DNA of 64,000 bases from Acaryochloris sp. IP29b_bin.148 (GCF_028285565.1 NZ_JANQOY010000080.1:27813-91812), one strand, 5' to 3'. Positions 24,152 to 34,233 are shown, numbered from the stretch's first letter. Notes: generated from the sequence alone by a model not told the origin. Numbers and translations are program-made.

Positions 24152-25531
24152 TTAGTGGCCAATGCCCACATACTGAAAGCCCACTTCTTCCAATCGCTTG
24201 CGATCTAGGAAATTACGGCCATCGATCATCACAGGGTGATTCATAAGAGTGGCCATCCGTTTGTAATCCAGAGACTGAAAGGCTTGCCAATCCGTGACCA
24301 GCACAAGGGCATCACAATGATCGGCTAACCGCTCAGGATCTGCTTCCACACTGACATTAGACAGACCTTGACTGGACCCGCTTTGGGAGAGTAAGGGATC
24401 ATACGCCTTCACTTTGGCCCCCAAACGATTCAATTCGTCGATTAGCGTTAAGGCAGGTGCATCGCGCATATCGTCGGTATCGGGTTTAAAGGTGAGGCCG
24501 AGTAGCCCCACGGTTTTCCCTTTTAAAATTTTGAGGGTTTGCTGTAATTTTTCAATCACAATCACTCGCTGACGCTGGTTGACGCTAATGGCGGCCTGCA
24601 GCAAAGTGGCTTCATAGCCATAATCGGTGGCCGTGTGTACCAACGCTGAGACATCTTTGGGGAAACAAGAGCCGCCCCAACCTAAGCCTGCTTGCAGGAA
24701 TTTGCTGCCAATCCGGGAGTCTAAACCAATGCCCTTGGCGACCTGAACGACATCAGCACCGACGCGATCGCAAATATTGGCGACTTCATTGATAAAGCTG
24801 ATTTTAGTAGCCAAAAAAGCATTCGCTGCATATTTCACCATTTCGGCGGAGCTGAGATCGGTCACCACCACGGGGACAGGCGGAAGGGATTGATCTTCCG
24901 CAAACTGGCGCTTGACGATCGGCTCGTACAGCTCCTGCATTTTTGCGATCGCATTGGGGTCCGCGCCGCCTAAGACAATGCGATCGGGATTAAAGGTGTC
25001 ATAAACCGCAGATCCTTCCCGCAAAAATTCAGGATTACTGACCACATCAAACAAGCCTTTACTGTCTAAAGTCGACGTATCCACGGCTTGTCCCGCCTGC
25101 TTTTTGGCCTCTGCCAGACCATCTAGCACAATCATCTTCACCCAGTCGCCAGATCCAATCGGAACCGTCGACTTATTGACAATCACTTTGTAGGCTCCAG
25201 TCACATGAGAACCAATGCCTCTAGCCACTGCCTCCACATAGCGGGTATCGCTTTCGCCAGTGGGGAGTGCTGGGGTCCCCACCGCAATAAACAAAATATC
25301 GCCATGTTCGACGCCAGCTTTTAAGTCCGTCGTGAACTCAATATTTCCTGCATCAATCGATTCGCGCAAGATCTCTGATAAGCCAGGCTCAAAAATTGGA
25401 GACTGGCCAGCCTGCATGACTTTGACTTTTTCTTCGTTATTATCCACACAGATCACATGATGACCAATGCGTGCTAGACAAGCACCTGTGACAAGGCCCA
25501 CATACCCTGTTCCAATCACACAGACTTTCAT
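24152..25531 (-). CDS. ugd: UDP-glucose 6-dehydrogenase
   Basis: A 459-residue NAD-dependent enzyme oxidising UDP-glucose to UDP-glucuronate. Features are the Rossmann motif VCVIGTGYVGLVTGACLA, the catalytic Cys in GWGGSCFPKDVSALVH, the catalytic Lys in MVKYAANAFLATKISF, and the C-terminal UDP-binding TFKPDTDDMRDAPAL. The ATG at 25531 is preferred, with AAAGGAG upstream, over an in-frame extension to 25564. It follows the UDP-xylose synthase gene on the same strand (127 bp apart); together they convert UDP-glucose to UDP-xylose. Confidence 0.95.
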   Translation of the reverse strand: MKVCVIGTGYVGLVTGACLARIGHHVICVDNNEEKVKVMQAGQSPIFEPGLSEILRESIDAGNIEFTTDLKAGVEHGDILFIAVGTPALPTGESDTRYVEAVARGIGSHVTGAYKVIVNKSTVPIGSGDWVKMIVLDGLAEAKKQAGQAVDTSTLDSKGLFDVVSNPEFLREGSAVYDTFNPDRIVLGGADPNAIAKMQELYEPIVKRQFAEDQSLPPVPVVVTDLSSAEMVKYAANAFLATKISFINEVANICDRVGADVVQVAKGIGLDSRIGSKFLQAGLGWGGSCFPKDVSALVHTATDYGYEATLLQAAISVNQRQRVIVIEKLQQTLKILKGKTVGLLGLTFKPDTDDMRDAPALTLIDELNRLGAKVKAYDPLLSQSGSSQGLSNVSVEADPERLADHCDALVLVTDWQAFQSLDYKRMATLMNHPVMIDGRNFLDRKRLEEVGFQYVGIGH

Positions 25532-25658
25532 ACTCAATAAGACTCCTTTATAACCAGCAATCAACTTAGAGATGCGTCATCATGGGGAAAAATGTCAGCC
25601 TGCTCATGGCAGCTTCTTCTTATTATTGGTCAGCTTTGCCTAAATTCGGAAATTTTGT

Positions 25659-26582
25659 CTACAGCCGGGCTTGAAAATCGGCAACGGTCCGCTTTAAACC
25701 CTCTGGCAAAGCAATCGTCGGTTGCCAACCTAATTCTGTTTGGGCTCGAGTAATATTAGGCTGGCGTTGCTGCGGATCATCTGCAGGCAGAGGTTTATAT
25801 TCAATCGCAGTATCAGGGTTTACCATGGTTTGAACAGTTTGTGCGAGCTCCAACACTGTATATTCATCGGGATTCCCCAAGTTGACGGGACCGATACAGT
25901 TGCCGTTCATTAGCCGAATCAGCCCCTCCACTAAATCTGACACATAGCAAAAACTGCGGGTTTGTTGGCCAGACCCATAAACGGTCAAGGGAATCCCTTT
26001 TAAAGCTTGGACGATAAAGTTACTGACGACTCGCCCATCTTGTTCAAGCATCCGTGGACCATAGGTATTAAAAATTCGGGCCACTCGGATATCGACATTA
26101 TTTTGACGGTGATAGTCAAAGGCAAGGGTCTCAGCAACCCGTTTGCCTTCGTCATAGCAACTGCGAATCCCAATCGGATTGACATTACCCCGATATTCTT
26201 CTGTTTGGGGATGCACTTCTGGGTCACCGTAGACCTCAGACGTGGACGCCAGCAAAAATCGAGCTTTCACACGCTTCGCCAGCCCCAGCATAATCAGCGT
26301 CCCCATCACATTGGTTTTAATCGTTTTGACAGGATTGTATTGATAGTGAACAGGGGATGCAGGACAGGCTAAATGATAAATTTGATCGACTTCTAGCCGG
26401 ATAGGCTCCGTCACATCATGGCGAATGATTTCAAAATTAGGATGGTTCAACCACTGGAGAACATTCTGTTTGCGTCCCGTATAGAAGTTATCCAAGCAGA
26501 TGACTTCGTGATCGGCCTCCATCAAACGGTCAATTAAATGAGATCCAATAAAACCAGCACCACCGGTAACCAATATTCTCAT
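25659..26582 (-). CDS. UDP-glucuronate decarboxylase (UDP-xylose synthase)
   Basis: A 307-residue short-chain dehydrogenase/epimerase fold enzyme. The NAD motif is [12 protein letters not shown] and the catalytic Tyr/Lys lie in [11 protein letters not shown]. The blocks HHA-like [26 protein letters not shown] and [13 protein letters not shown] are characteristic of UXS rather than of other epimerases. It decarboxylates UDP-glucuronate to UDP-xylose. It is soluble, in contrast to plant membrane-bound forms. It is upstream of ugd, so the operon supplies pentose for extracellular polysaccharide. Confidence 0.92.
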   Translation of the reverse strand: MRILVTGGAGFIGSHLIDRLMEADHEVICLDNFYTGRKQNVLQWLNHPNFEIIRHDVTEPIRLEVDQIYHLACPASPVHYQYNPVKTIKTNVMGTLIMLGLAKRVKARFLLASTSEVYGDPEVHPQTEEYRGNVNPIGIRSCYDEGKRVAETLAFDYHRQNNVDIRVARIFNTYGPRMLEQDGRVVSNFIVQALKGIPLTVYGSGQQTRSFCYVSDLVEGLIRLMNGNCIGPVNLGNPDEYTVLELAQTVQTMVNPDTAIEYKPLPADDPQQRQPNITRAQTELGWQPTIALPEGLKRTVADFQARL

Positions 26583-26984
26583 AATTAGAGTTTTTTACAA
26601 CAAAACTAGACTGAAGACCAAAAAGGTAGCTCGTGCTTCCTCAGTGTGCCTGACAATTGGGAGCATGTCACCTTTGCAAAAGCAGAAATTTTGGGACCAA
26701 AAAATCAACATCTAGGGCAATCTAAAAATCATTTTAGTGAGACAAAATCTTGACCAGTGCTCATTCAGGTTGAATATGATAGTCACAAATCATTTCAGAG
26801 TGCTGTATTCAAGAACGGCTAGCAAGGATTTGCGAAATGAGTATATTGACTAGATTGCCAAAGTGACAGACTCCCTTGACCTTTCAGGACAATACAAATT
26901 CTATGGCACAACAACGTGATTTAAGATGAATCACTGAGCGTGAAAAAACCTAGATAGGGGTGATACAGGTCGTCGGCAGAATGA
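26583..26984. other. 400-bp gene-free region
   Basis: Lies upstream of the UDP-xylose synthase gene and downstream of the coiled-coil gene. It contains two small inverted repeats, CTAAAA-ATCA-TTTTAG (near 26720) and GTGATT-N7-AATCAC (26916-26934). No ORF or RNA gene was recognised. Confidence 0.5.
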
Positions 26985-27551
26985 TCAAGATCTTCTATCT
27001 CTAGACGCTTTAGTGCGAGTCGGCAAGGACATAACGTCTGTGGGTGGAGCGTAGTCTGAGTCCTGCAAGGCTGAATATAATCGCCGGTTCTCTAGCTGCA
27101 AAGATTTCACCTTTGTTTTTACCTGGTCTAATCGATTCGAAAATTTCTGTCGATAGACTTCAGGCAATTCTTGAACCAGATGTTCCAGCATTTGGTTGCG
27201 CTCGCTGAGGCTTTGGCAAGAACTTTGCAAGTGAGCAATTTGTGCATCTCGTTTGTCGATTTGAGTCTGATAAAACTCGATTTGGGACTCCAGCGTCATC
27301 AACTCCTGGCTGAGGGCATCTCCTGGAGGCGTAGAGCGGTTTGAGGTCACTGGCGCAACAGCACTCGCACTGGCTGGCGGAAGTGCTGCTGGGTTCGCCT
27401 TAATTAATCGATAGAGCTCCATCGACAGCTGATCAACCAGCTGATCCCGCACCCGCAACTGTTCGTTGAGTTGTGAAATTTCAGATTGGACATCATCCGG
27501 AAGATGGGTTTTGGAATAATCCACGCCTTGACAACTCCCACATAGATACAT
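26985..27551 (-). CDS. Coiled-coil protein, function unknown
   Basis: A 188-residue protein with no recognised family. It opens with a possible metal-binding MYLCGSCQG, then has two coiled-coil stretches (about 20-55 and 80-165, heptads of Leu/Gln/Glu), separated by an Ala/Pro/Ser linker, and a basic tail ending SRDRRS. The ATG at 27551 is preferred; an in-frame TTG at 27572 would add seven residues. It runs in the same direction as the DUF4129-MoxR-DUF58 operon, 156 bp after the TPR gene, and may be its last gene. Confidence 0.55.
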   Translation of the reverse strand: MYLCGSCQGVDYSKTHLPDDVQSEISQLNEQLRVRDQLVDQLSMELYRLIKANPAALPPASASAVAPVTSNRSTPPGDALSQELMTLESQIEFYQTQIDKRDAQIAHLQSSCQSLSERNQMLEHLVQELPEVYRQKFSNRLDQVKTKVKSLQLENRRLYSALQDSDYAPPTDVMSLPTRTKASRDRRS

Positions 27552-27707
27552 TTCAGTCTGCTGTTGAGGCAAGACTGCAGTGGTCAGCTCACCGACTCAA
27601 AGCATTGGGCTCCAAGCCTAGAATAACGGTGTTTCAACCATGAAGAATAAATATTTTCACTTTAAGTATTCCCCACTTCGATCCAAATCATAGCTTGCCC
27701 CGTGCAA

Positions 27708-28241
27708 CTAGCCTAGCCAAATCAATCCACCGAGAATCATAAGGAGGACCACTAAGGCAACCCCAACAAGATGGCTTTCTCTTGTATCGACCTGACTTAA
27801 GTCAATCGGCTCTGGAGGATTTTGAGGTGGAGTAGGTTTAGACGCTGATAAGGGAAAGGTGCCCACGCCCATCCGCTCATTCACATCTTCTTCATTGACG
27901 TCGCTTAAATCAGGGATCTGAGTCAACCATTCTGCTTTTTTCTCGAGTTGAGGAGCTTCCAAGATATAGAGCAGTCGCTTGCTTTGTTTACGAGTTTCCC
28001 AGTGGGCATGCATCTGTAGTTTTCGACATAGACTAAGGGCCTCTTGCTGTTGCCCTGCCGCTTGGTAGGCGGTCACAAGCCACATTTGCATTTCACCGTC
28101 CAAAGGGGAATTCCGATTGACTAGGGCAATGGCTTGTAAGAGGCATTCCACAGCTTCTCGATAGCAGCCATGTTCAAAGGCGTCACGACCTTTGGTATAG
28201 GCGTTCATCATTTGCAGGTGGGTATCGACTTCGGAAGACAC
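27708..28241 (-). CDS. TPR-like protein with C-terminal membrane anchor
   Basis: A 177-residue protein with a tetratricopeptide-like helical region (about 10-95: AYTKGRDAFEHGCYREAVECL, AYQAAGQQQEALSLC) and a single C-terminal membrane segment (VGVALVVLLMILGGLIWL), giving a tail-anchored or single-pass topology. The middle is Pro-rich. Start is GTG at 28241. It begins 40 bp after the DUF58 gene, so it is probably part of that operon and may be a membrane scaffold for the MoxR-DUF58 system (inference). Confidence 0.65.
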   Translation of the reverse strand: MSSEVDTHLQMMNAYTKGRDAFEHGCYREAVECLLQAIALVNRNSPLDGEMQMWLVTAYQAAGQQQEALSLCRKLQMHAHWETRKQSKRLLYILEAPQLEKKAEWLTQIPDLSDVNEEDVNERMGVGTFPLSASKPTPPQNPPEPIDLSQVDTRESHLVGVALVVLLMILGGLIWLG

Positions 28242-28281
28242 AGTTGATTAAGAAACAGTTGATTCAGGTAGGCCCTGCATT

Positions 28282-29745
28282 CTACAAACGATTACGGGCT
28301 TTTAGCAAGAGATACCGATCCACCAACTGCTCGCTAATGCTCGGGGCAGGTGCATCCAAAACCAGGACTCCCTGTTGCTGTAGTTGGGCAAAGGCCACCG
28401 AGCGCTGATGGAGTAAGTCTAAGGCAACGGCTTGTTCGTATAACCGCTGAATTTGAATATCATTGGCTTCTGATGTTAAGGCTAGAGATTGATGGGCCTG
28501 ACTATCGACTAAGGGATCGCGGAAGGCAACACAGAAGGGCAAAAATCTAGGGGATAGACGAGCCATGGCGGCTAGGAGTTCGCTGGATGCGATCGCATCC
28601 ACAATATCCGTCAGCAACACCACCAAAGCTCGCCGGGTATATTGACTAAGCACCCGACTGGCCACTGCCACATAGTCCGATTCCGTCATCACGGGTTCCA
28701 GGTTATATACCTGCTCTAGAATCCGAGAGAGGTAGGAGTTTCCTGATTGCGGAGGAATCCAGGTGTGAATGTCATGGTCAAATACACAGACGCCGACGCG
28801 ATCGCCCCGTCGTAGCCCTGCCATCGCTAAAGACAAAGTGGCATTTAAAGCCCAATCAAACCGCTTTAGGCCCGCTACCTGAGCGGTCATCAATCGACCG
28901 CGATCCAGCAGAATAAGCAACGGCTGGTCTCGCTCAGGCTCACAGACACGCACCAGGGGATGCCCTCGACGGGCCGTGGCTTTCCAATCGATGAGTCGCA
29001 GATCATCGCCTCGATTGTACTCCTGTAATTCGGCAAATTCAGTGCCCCCTAAGGTGCGCTGACGACGACGCAAACCGCCTGCTGATTCCAAACTTAAGCG
29101 CACAGACAATAGCCGCAACCCCATCAAATCGGGATAGACATCCACCTCCGTCTCAATCGGAATTTGCCATGCTTTCCAGGCGAGTCCTTGAAGGCTGAGC
29201 AACCGTAAGGTGACGCCTTGCCATTGAAAAGCGCCCCGCTGCGGCGGGAACACATGATAGGTCACATCGGTTTCAGTGTGGGGGGCAATTTTAAGAATCA
29301 GGAGGTCCTGGTCGGCCTGAAAGTCTTGGGGATAGCTATCTCTCAGCTTTAATCGGGCTTGTCTGGCTTTACCTGGCCCCGAGCCCACAGTCACGGTTAA
29401 GTGAATTGGATTATCTCGACCAATGGATAGACGGGAGTCACACTGGCGAGTGACTTGGATGTCCCACCGTTGCGATCGCAAATAATCCACCCAGGCCACA
29501 GTCAGCACGACAATATCGAACAGCAACATGACTGCCCAGCCTAACTCAATTCCCTCGCCTGGGATCCAAGCGAGACCTAAGGGAATCAGGAGTCCTAGTC
29601 CTAACACCCAATACAGACGAGAGGTGGGTAATAAATGGGGAACGGTAGGTTGAGGGGGGCTGTTTTTTGCAGACGGCGGCGGTACCACCGGATCGGACTG
29701 CCGATGGAAGGGAGAGATAAACTCAGGTTTAGAGGCGGGGGTCAT
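28282..29745 (-). CDS. DUF58 domain protein
   Basis: A 487-residue membrane protein. Residues 1-40 are Pro-rich cytoplasmic sequence, and two membrane segments lie at about 45-85. The DUF58 signature is seen at about 235-265 (AELQEYNRGDDLRLIDWKAT followed by ARRGHPLVR), and a von Willebrand-like domain follows (LILLDRGR, VVLLTDIVDA) with an incomplete MIDAS. DUF58 proteins regularly accompany MoxR ATPases in complexes thought to act in metal-cofactor insertion or cell-envelope assembly. The ATG overlaps the MoxR stop in ATGA, showing translational coupling. Confidence 0.9.
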   Translation of the reverse strand: MTPASKPEFISPFHRQSDPVVPPPSAKNSPPQPTVPHLLPTSRLYWVLGLGLLIPLGLAWIPGEGIELGWAVMLLFDIVVLTVAWVDYLRSQRWDIQVTRQCDSRLSIGRDNPIHLTVTVGSGPGKARQARLKLRDSYPQDFQADQDLLILKIAPHTETDVTYHVFPPQRGAFQWQGVTLRLLSLQGLAWKAWQIPIETEVDVYPDLMGLRLLSVRLSLESAGGLRRRQRTLGGTEFAELQEYNRGDDLRLIDWKATARRGHPLVRVCEPERDQPLLILLDRGRLMTAQVAGLKRFDWALNATLSLAMAGLRRGDRVGVCVFDHDIHTWIPPQSGNSYLSRILEQVYNLEPVMTESDYVAVASRVLSQYTRRALVVLLTDIVDAIASSELLAAMARLSPRFLPFCVAFRDPLVDSQAHQSLALTSEANDIQIQRLYEQAVALDLLHQRSVAFAQLQQQGVLVLDAPAPSISEQLVDRYLLLKARNRL

Positions 29746-30683
29746 CGGGGTACAGGGACGCGGGTCAGCAAGGTCTGAATCACTTGATCCATCGATACAC
29801 CGTCTAACTGGGCTTCAGGCTTAAGAATCAGGCGATGTTGGAGGAGAGGGGCTGCAATAGCCTTCACATCATCTGGGGTGACAAAATCCCGCGCCGCCAG
29901 CCAAGCATGAGCTTGGGCAGCTCGTAGCCAGCCCACCGCCGCTCGGGGTGACGCTCCGAGCATCAACTCTGTTTGTTGACGACTGGCCATCACCAGCTCT
30001 AGTAAATAATCGAGGACCTGGCCTTCTACTCGAATCCGACGCACCTGTTGCCGCGCCTCCAGCACTTGATCCACCGTTATCACAGGCTCAAGCGGCATTT
30101 GCTTTAAATCGCGAGGTTCAAAGCCACTGAGGATATTGTGAAGCATCTGTTGTTCAGCGGCTTTGCCAGGGTAGGAGACCACCAGCTTCAATAAGAAGCG
30201 GTCTAACTGAGCTTCAGGTAAGGGGTAAGTGCCTTCAAACTCCAGGGGGTTCTGGGTGGCAATCGTCCAAAACAGCTTTGACAGGGCAATGGTTTTACCA
30301 TCCAGGGTGACTTGGCGCTCTTCCATTGCTTCTAGCAGGGCCGCCTGGGTTTTAGGTGGGGTGCGGTTGATTTCATCGGCCAGCAGGATTTGGGTAAAAA
30401 TCGGGCCTTTGCTGAGGGTAAAGCTTTTGCTATTGAAATCAAAAATATTGGTCCCCAAAATATCGGCAGGCAAGACATCTGGGGTGAGTTGAATGCGGCG
30501 AAAATCTGCACTAATCAGCGTAGACAGCAGTTTAACAATCAGGGTCTTGGCCGTTCCTGGAACCCCTTCGAGAATCACATGTCCCTCTGCCAGCAGAGCA
30601 ATCAGCAGTCCTTCGACGATGGAGTCTTGACCGATGACGATTTGGCTAAGCTGCTGTTGCAGTTGTTGAAAGGATGAGTTCAA
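29742..30683 (-). CDS. MoxR-family AAA+ ATPase
   Basis: A 313-residue AAA+ chaperone. Walker A is GVPGTAKT, Walker B LLADEINR, sensor/arginine region TQNPLEFEGTYPLPEAQLDRF, with helical lid SPRAAVGWLRAAQAHA. The start is best placed at TTG 30683: AGGA lies six bases upstream and the codon overlaps the stop of the DUF4350 gene in TTGA. A longer reading from 30815 would run through 130 bp of that gene and is rejected. The start is thus an uncommon codon under translational coupling. Confidence 0.88.
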   Translation of the reverse strand: MNSSFQQLQQQLSQIVIGQDSIVEGLLIALLAEGHVILEGVPGTAKTLIVKLLSTLISADFRRIQLTPDVLPADILGTNIFDFNSKSFTLSKGPIFTQILLADEINRTPPKTQAALLEAMEERQVTLDGKTIALSKLFWTIATQNPLEFEGTYPLPEAQLDRFLLKLVVSYPGKAAEQQMLHNILSGFEPRDLKQMPLEPVITVDQVLEARQQVRRIRVEGQVLDYLLELVMASRQQTELMLGASPRAAVGWLRAAQAHAWLAARDFVTPDDVKAIAAPLLQHRLILKPEAQLDGVSMDQVIQTLLTRVPVPR

Positions 30684-31825
30684 GGGAGATCCTGCAAAAT
30701 AGCGTCGGCTTGATTGACCCAAGCTAACAGCATCTGATCGGTGATCGATGGCTGGCTTGATTGTTGTAATAACTCTAATAACTCTTGGCCGTTCCGTCCA
30801 GTGACCATCGCCCATTGAGCGGCCAAGGATGCATCAGGCGGCAATGGCCCTTTGAACCCACTCATGAGGCCCAGACGCTGGGCTAAGGATTGCCGCAGAT
30901 ATTGACTCAGCTGAATGAGGACCAGTTCTTGTTGCTGGGCATGATTCAAAGTACCTGCTAGAGCTTGAATATATTGTTGGCTATTATCTTTGGAAGATTG
31001 TGGCAAGCGCAAGGCTAAGCCAAACCGATGATTCTGCCCCCAAATCCAAATCACGGTCAGGAAAACTAACTGGGCTGCCATAGCGGCGATCGGGGTTTGG
31101 GCGAAAAAGAACCAGAGATTCTCAGGATTGCGCCCCGCTTCGGTGGCTTGCTCTTGCTGATCTCGATGGCCATGCAACCCTTCATCCATCCAAATCGTCT
31201 CTGCCTCAGGAATCAACTGCTCCAAAAAGGGATAATTCCCCGGCTGATCCGCATAAATATTGGCCCCAATCCAAGGATAGGTGGCGAAAATCATCTGACC
31301 TTTACCCAAGGATTGTGACCACACGACACTGCCATAGTTATCCTTGAGTCTGCTTTGATCGGCTGCAGCCAGTGTTTTACGTCGAGTCGTGTCGATTCGC
31401 ACTGGTCCTGCTTCACTCGTGAGATCGCTACTAAAAGGGGCCGCTGAGACCGATCCATCCCAGGTCAAGAGCAGAACGGTATTGCCTTGCTTGACCCATG
31501 ATTCAACATTACCCCAGGCGAGCGATTGCGCTTGGGCTTCCTCCAAGTTGGGGGTAATCCAAATCAAGGCTTGATTCTGGCCTTGTAGCTCGGCGTAGGA
31601 TTTTTGCCAGCGCTCGATGGGATGGCCTTGCTCGATCATATAGTCATACCAACTGCGATAGCCCTTATTGGAGCGACTATAGGTGGACCCCTCTTGTAGG
31701 TTAGGGGCGCTGATCACCAGCAGAATTAGCAAAACGATTGCAACTAGGATGGCCCATAACCACAGTCTCCTAGGACCTTCCCTAGGGGTAATTGGGGTGG
31801 GTGAAGATTGGGTGGTTTGGGTCAT
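30680..31825 (-). CDS. DUF4350 domain membrane protein
   Basis: A 381-residue protein with an N-terminal membrane segment (LWLWAILVAIVLLILLVIS, about 24-42) and a second near residue 240-260 (IAAMAAQLVFLTVIWIWG). Between them a soluble DUF4350 domain (about 55-225) would lie outside the cytoplasm, and a helical cytoplasmic tail follows. DUF4350 proteins accompany DUF58 and DUF4129 proteins in MoxR clusters of many bacteria. The ATG overlaps the DUF4129 stop in ATGA. Function is unknown. Confidence 0.85.
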   Translation of the reverse strand: MTQTTQSSPTPITPREGPRRLWLWAILVAIVLLILLVISAPNLQEGSTYSRSNKGYRSWYDYMIEQGHPIERWQKSYAELQGQNQALIWITPNLEEAQAQSLAWGNVESWVKQGNTVLLLTWDGSVSAAPFSSDLTSEAGPVRIDTTRRKTLAAADQSRLKDNYGSVVWSQSLGKGQMIFATYPWIGANIYADQPGNYPFLEQLIPEAETIWMDEGLHGHRDQQEQATEAGRNPENLWFFFAQTPIAAMAAQLVFLTVIWIWGQNHRFGLALRLPQSSKDNSQQYIQALAGTLNHAQQQELVLIQLSQYLRQSLAQRLGLMSGFKGPLPPDASLAAQWAMVTGRNGQELLELLQQSSQPSITDQMLLAWVNQADAILQDLP

Positions 31826-32499
31826 GGCTTGACCTCAGGGGGCTGCTCCAACGCTCCTTCTAAGGTCTGATAGGCTTGCTGACAGGCATGAAACGTCTCA
31901 GGAGAAACCGATGCAGCTCCATAGTAGGCGGTTTCATGGACTTGAAAGATCTGTCGCCAAGCAGCCTGTAAACGGGTGGGTTTGGCCTTCAGCACCCATT
32001 GGGATTCCAATCGGCGTAAATATTCCTGATTGGTAAAGGTGCGATCGCCATTAATCCACCCCGTTTCTTCTAAACGCAGCAGTAAGGCCATATAGAGAGC
32101 ACGACAGCCTGCTGCATAATCCCCTTTTGTTTGGGCCTGCATGGCTTGCTGGAGCCAATCTTGAACGGTCGTTTGATCTGAAACTAGGGACTGTTGCAGA
32201 GCATCACTTAGGGCCACCTTGCGGGTAAACCAGCGCCGCCACCCTCGCAGCTGCTGAAATAACGCCCGGATCAACCAAAGGATGATTAAAACCGCTAAAC
32301 CACGGGCAATCCAGAGGAGAAGATCGCCCCACCACGTTGGCGCACTTAATCCTGTCGATTCATTGCCCCATACCCAATTCCCCAAGCGTTGCCATTGCCA
32401 CTCAACCCACTCTCCGGTTTGCCGAATTGAGTTTTCAACTTGCCAGATTGTCCGGTCAAACTGGCTCACAGTACTGATTAAAGGTATGGTAGAAGCCAT
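31822..32499 (-). CDS. DUF4129 domain membrane protein
   Basis: A 225-residue protein with one membrane segment (about 60-83, LLLWIARGLAVLIILWLIRALF) and a cytoplasmic DUF4129 helical domain that contains AGCRALYMALLLRLEETGWI and FTNQEYLRRL. It is the first gene of the four-gene coupled operon leading to MoxR and DUF58. The ATG at 32499 has AGGA close upstream; the GTG at 32523 is an alternative. Divergent from panD with about 130 bp between starts, which must carry both promoters. Confidence 0.8.
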   Translation of the reverse strand: MASTIPLISTVSQFDRTIWQVENSIRQTGEWVEWQWQRLGNWVWGNESTGLSAPTWWGDLLLWIARGLAVLIILWLIRALFQQLRGWRRWFTRKVALSDALQQSLVSDQTTVQDWLQQAMQAQTKGDYAAGCRALYMALLLRLEETGWINGDRTFTNQEYLRRLESQWVLKAKPTRLQAAWRQIFQVHETAYYGAASVSPETFHACQQAYQTLEGALEQPPEVKP

Positions 32500-32626
32500 A
32501 GTCCTGAATCTTAGGATAGGCACGTAGGAGAACGATCGGTTCAGCTCTCTATCTTAGGGTATGTAGGCGAGGATCAGTGTTCTGGCCTACAGTCAGACTA
32601 GCTTGACTGACGATAAGATGGGATCT

Positions 32627-33022
32627 ATGAATCGCACCTTTTTATTTTCCAAGATTCACCACTGCACGTTAACAGAGACCAATCTCGAGTATGTGGGCAG
32701 TATTAGTATTGACCAAACCTTACTGACTGCCGCGGGCATCTTGGCCCATGAGCAAGTCCAGGTGGTCAATATGAATAATGGTGAGCGGCTGATCACGTAT
32801 GCGATCCCTGCGCCTGCGGGTTCAGGGGCGGTTGAGTTAAATGGGGCCGCAGCGCGTTTGGGCACTCGTGGTGATCGGGTGATTATTATGACCTATGCTC
32901 AACTGTCTGCCGAGGAATTAGAGGGCTTCCAGCCGACGGTGGTCTTAGTCGATCAGGATAATCGGATTATGGACGACCCACTGCCCTTAGATCCGCCTCG
33001 CCCCCCCCTATGCTTAACCTGA
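32627..33022 (+). CDS. panD: Aspartate 1-decarboxylase
   Basis: A 131-residue pyruvoyl enzyme that makes beta-alanine from L-aspartate for pantothenate/CoA. The self-cleavage site is Gly-Ser in [12 protein letters not shown] (Ser becomes the pyruvoyl group). Also present are the Lys of [12 protein letters not shown], the active-site Tyr region [12 protein letters not shown] and [20 protein letters not shown]. The start is placed at ATG 32627, giving the standard N-terminus; ATG 32618 would add three residues. The C-terminal Pro-rich tail extends a little past the usual length. Confidence 0.95.
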   Translation: MNRTFLFSKIHHCTLTETNLEYVGSISIDQTLLTAAGILAHEQVQVVNMNNGERLITYAIPAPAGSGAVELNGAAARLGTRGDRVIIMTYAQLSAEELEGFQPTVVLVDQDNRIMDDPLPLDPPRPPLCLT

Positions 33023-33191
33023 TGGTTCTGACCTAAGTAGACTGTTCTCCACCCTTCATTGGCAGTGCTGTACACCATCCATAGGTCCCACCATCATGAC
33101 AACTATCTCCCTTCTGAAGCGATGATGGGATAGGAGCATGGGCGATTGATGATGGTTGGAGGGATGGGGATAAACGACATGCACAGCATGT

Positions 33192-33213
33192 TGATGGGTC
33201 TGGCAACCCATCA
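33192..33213. terminator. Hairpin at the thiL end
   Basis: Perfect 8-bp arms TGATGGGT and ACCCATCA around CTGGCA; the right arm overlaps the last bases of thiL. It may serve both convergent genes (panD and thiL), but no U tract follows in either direction. Confidence 0.35.
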
Positions 33214-34221
33214 TCCGAAATGCTGATATCCAGATTGCATGTTCAAAGGATGTTCTATTCCTTGCCTATCCAATACGTTGACATTCCTCTCCAGCGTAAT
33301 ATGGCCAATGATGGCTGACCCTGCTCCCATTGTGGCAATCAATGCTTGGGCAGAGGGGAGCGGTAAACAAAGCACTAACTCAAAATCTTCTCCGCCATAC
33401 AGCGCCCATTCTAGAATTTGCTCTGAGGTTAAAGCTTGAGTGGCTTGCAAACTCTTGGGTATGGGTATGTGAGTTTGCTGGATCTCAGCCCCGACCCCAC
33501 TCGCTCGACAAATTTGCAGAACCGCATCGGCCAGCCCATCACTGCTGTCCATGCCAGACACTCGCACTTCAGGAGCAATTTGCCGTAAGCACTGAATCAC
33601 ATCTAAACGAGGCTGTGGATGCTGATGGGCCTGCTTCAGCTCTAATTGCTCAGCCGTACTTAAGGTCTGGCCCCAGTCTGGGTTGAGTAACAGTTCCAAT
33701 CCAGCCCGCGCAGCGCCGTGAACACCCGTCACCACAATTGCATCTCCGGGTTGAGCCGTCGTGCGCAAAATTTGCGCAGAGGGCAAGACCTCTCCTAACG
33801 CCGTCATACTGACGGTGACCACAGCGGAGCGACTTAAGTCACCACCAATAATGGCTGTTCCATAGGTGTTTAGGCAATCAGCAATCCCCTGATAAAGCTG
33901 GTCAAGCCAGTGGACCGATAACGTTTCAGGTAAGCCTAGACTGATGGTTAACCCTAACGGCATAGCCCCCATAGCAGCAATATCTGATAAGTTTGCAGCG
34001 GCTGCTCGCCAACCCACATCAGCGGGAGACGTGGTGCGATCGCTAAAGTGAATCCCATCCACCAACATATCCGTCGTCACCACAATGTGATGTCCTGGAC
34101 GAGGTGTCAGCACCGCCGCATCATCCCCCACCTTACTGGGAGAACAAAACTGATATAGCCTCTGTAACAGCTGTTGCTCGCCTAAGTCGGCAATGGTGAG
34201 ATTGGGATTGCTATGTTCCAT
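33211..34221 (-). CDS. thiL: Thiamine-monophosphate kinase
   Basis: A 336-residue enzyme of the PurM/AIRS fold that phosphorylates thiamine phosphate to thiamine pyrophosphate. Signature motifs are VGDDAAVLTPRPGHHIVVTT, DMLVDGIHF, ANLSDIAAMGAMPLG, GGDLSRS and MDSSDGLADAV, with the Asp-rich metal sites. It lies downstream of the cyclophilin gene but a strong terminator separates them. It is convergent with panD, another cofactor-biosynthesis gene. Confidence 0.94.
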   Translation of the reverse strand: MEHSNPNLTIADLGEQQLLQRLYQFCSPSKVGDDAAVLTPRPGHHIVVTTDMLVDGIHFSDRTTSPADVGWRAAAANLSDIAAMGAMPLGLTISLGLPETLSVHWLDQLYQGIADCLNTYGTAIIGGDLSRSAVVTVSMTALGEVLPSAQILRTTAQPGDAIVVTGVHGAARAGLELLLNPDWGQTLSTAEQLELKQAHQHPQPRLDVIQCLRQIAPEVRVSGMDSSDGLADAVLQICRASGVGAEIQQTHIPIPKSLQATQALTSEQILEWALYGGEDFELVLCLPLPSAQALIATMGAGSAIIGHITLERNVNVLDRQGIEHPLNMQSGYQHFG

Positions 34222-34233
34222 CTGTACCTCATT

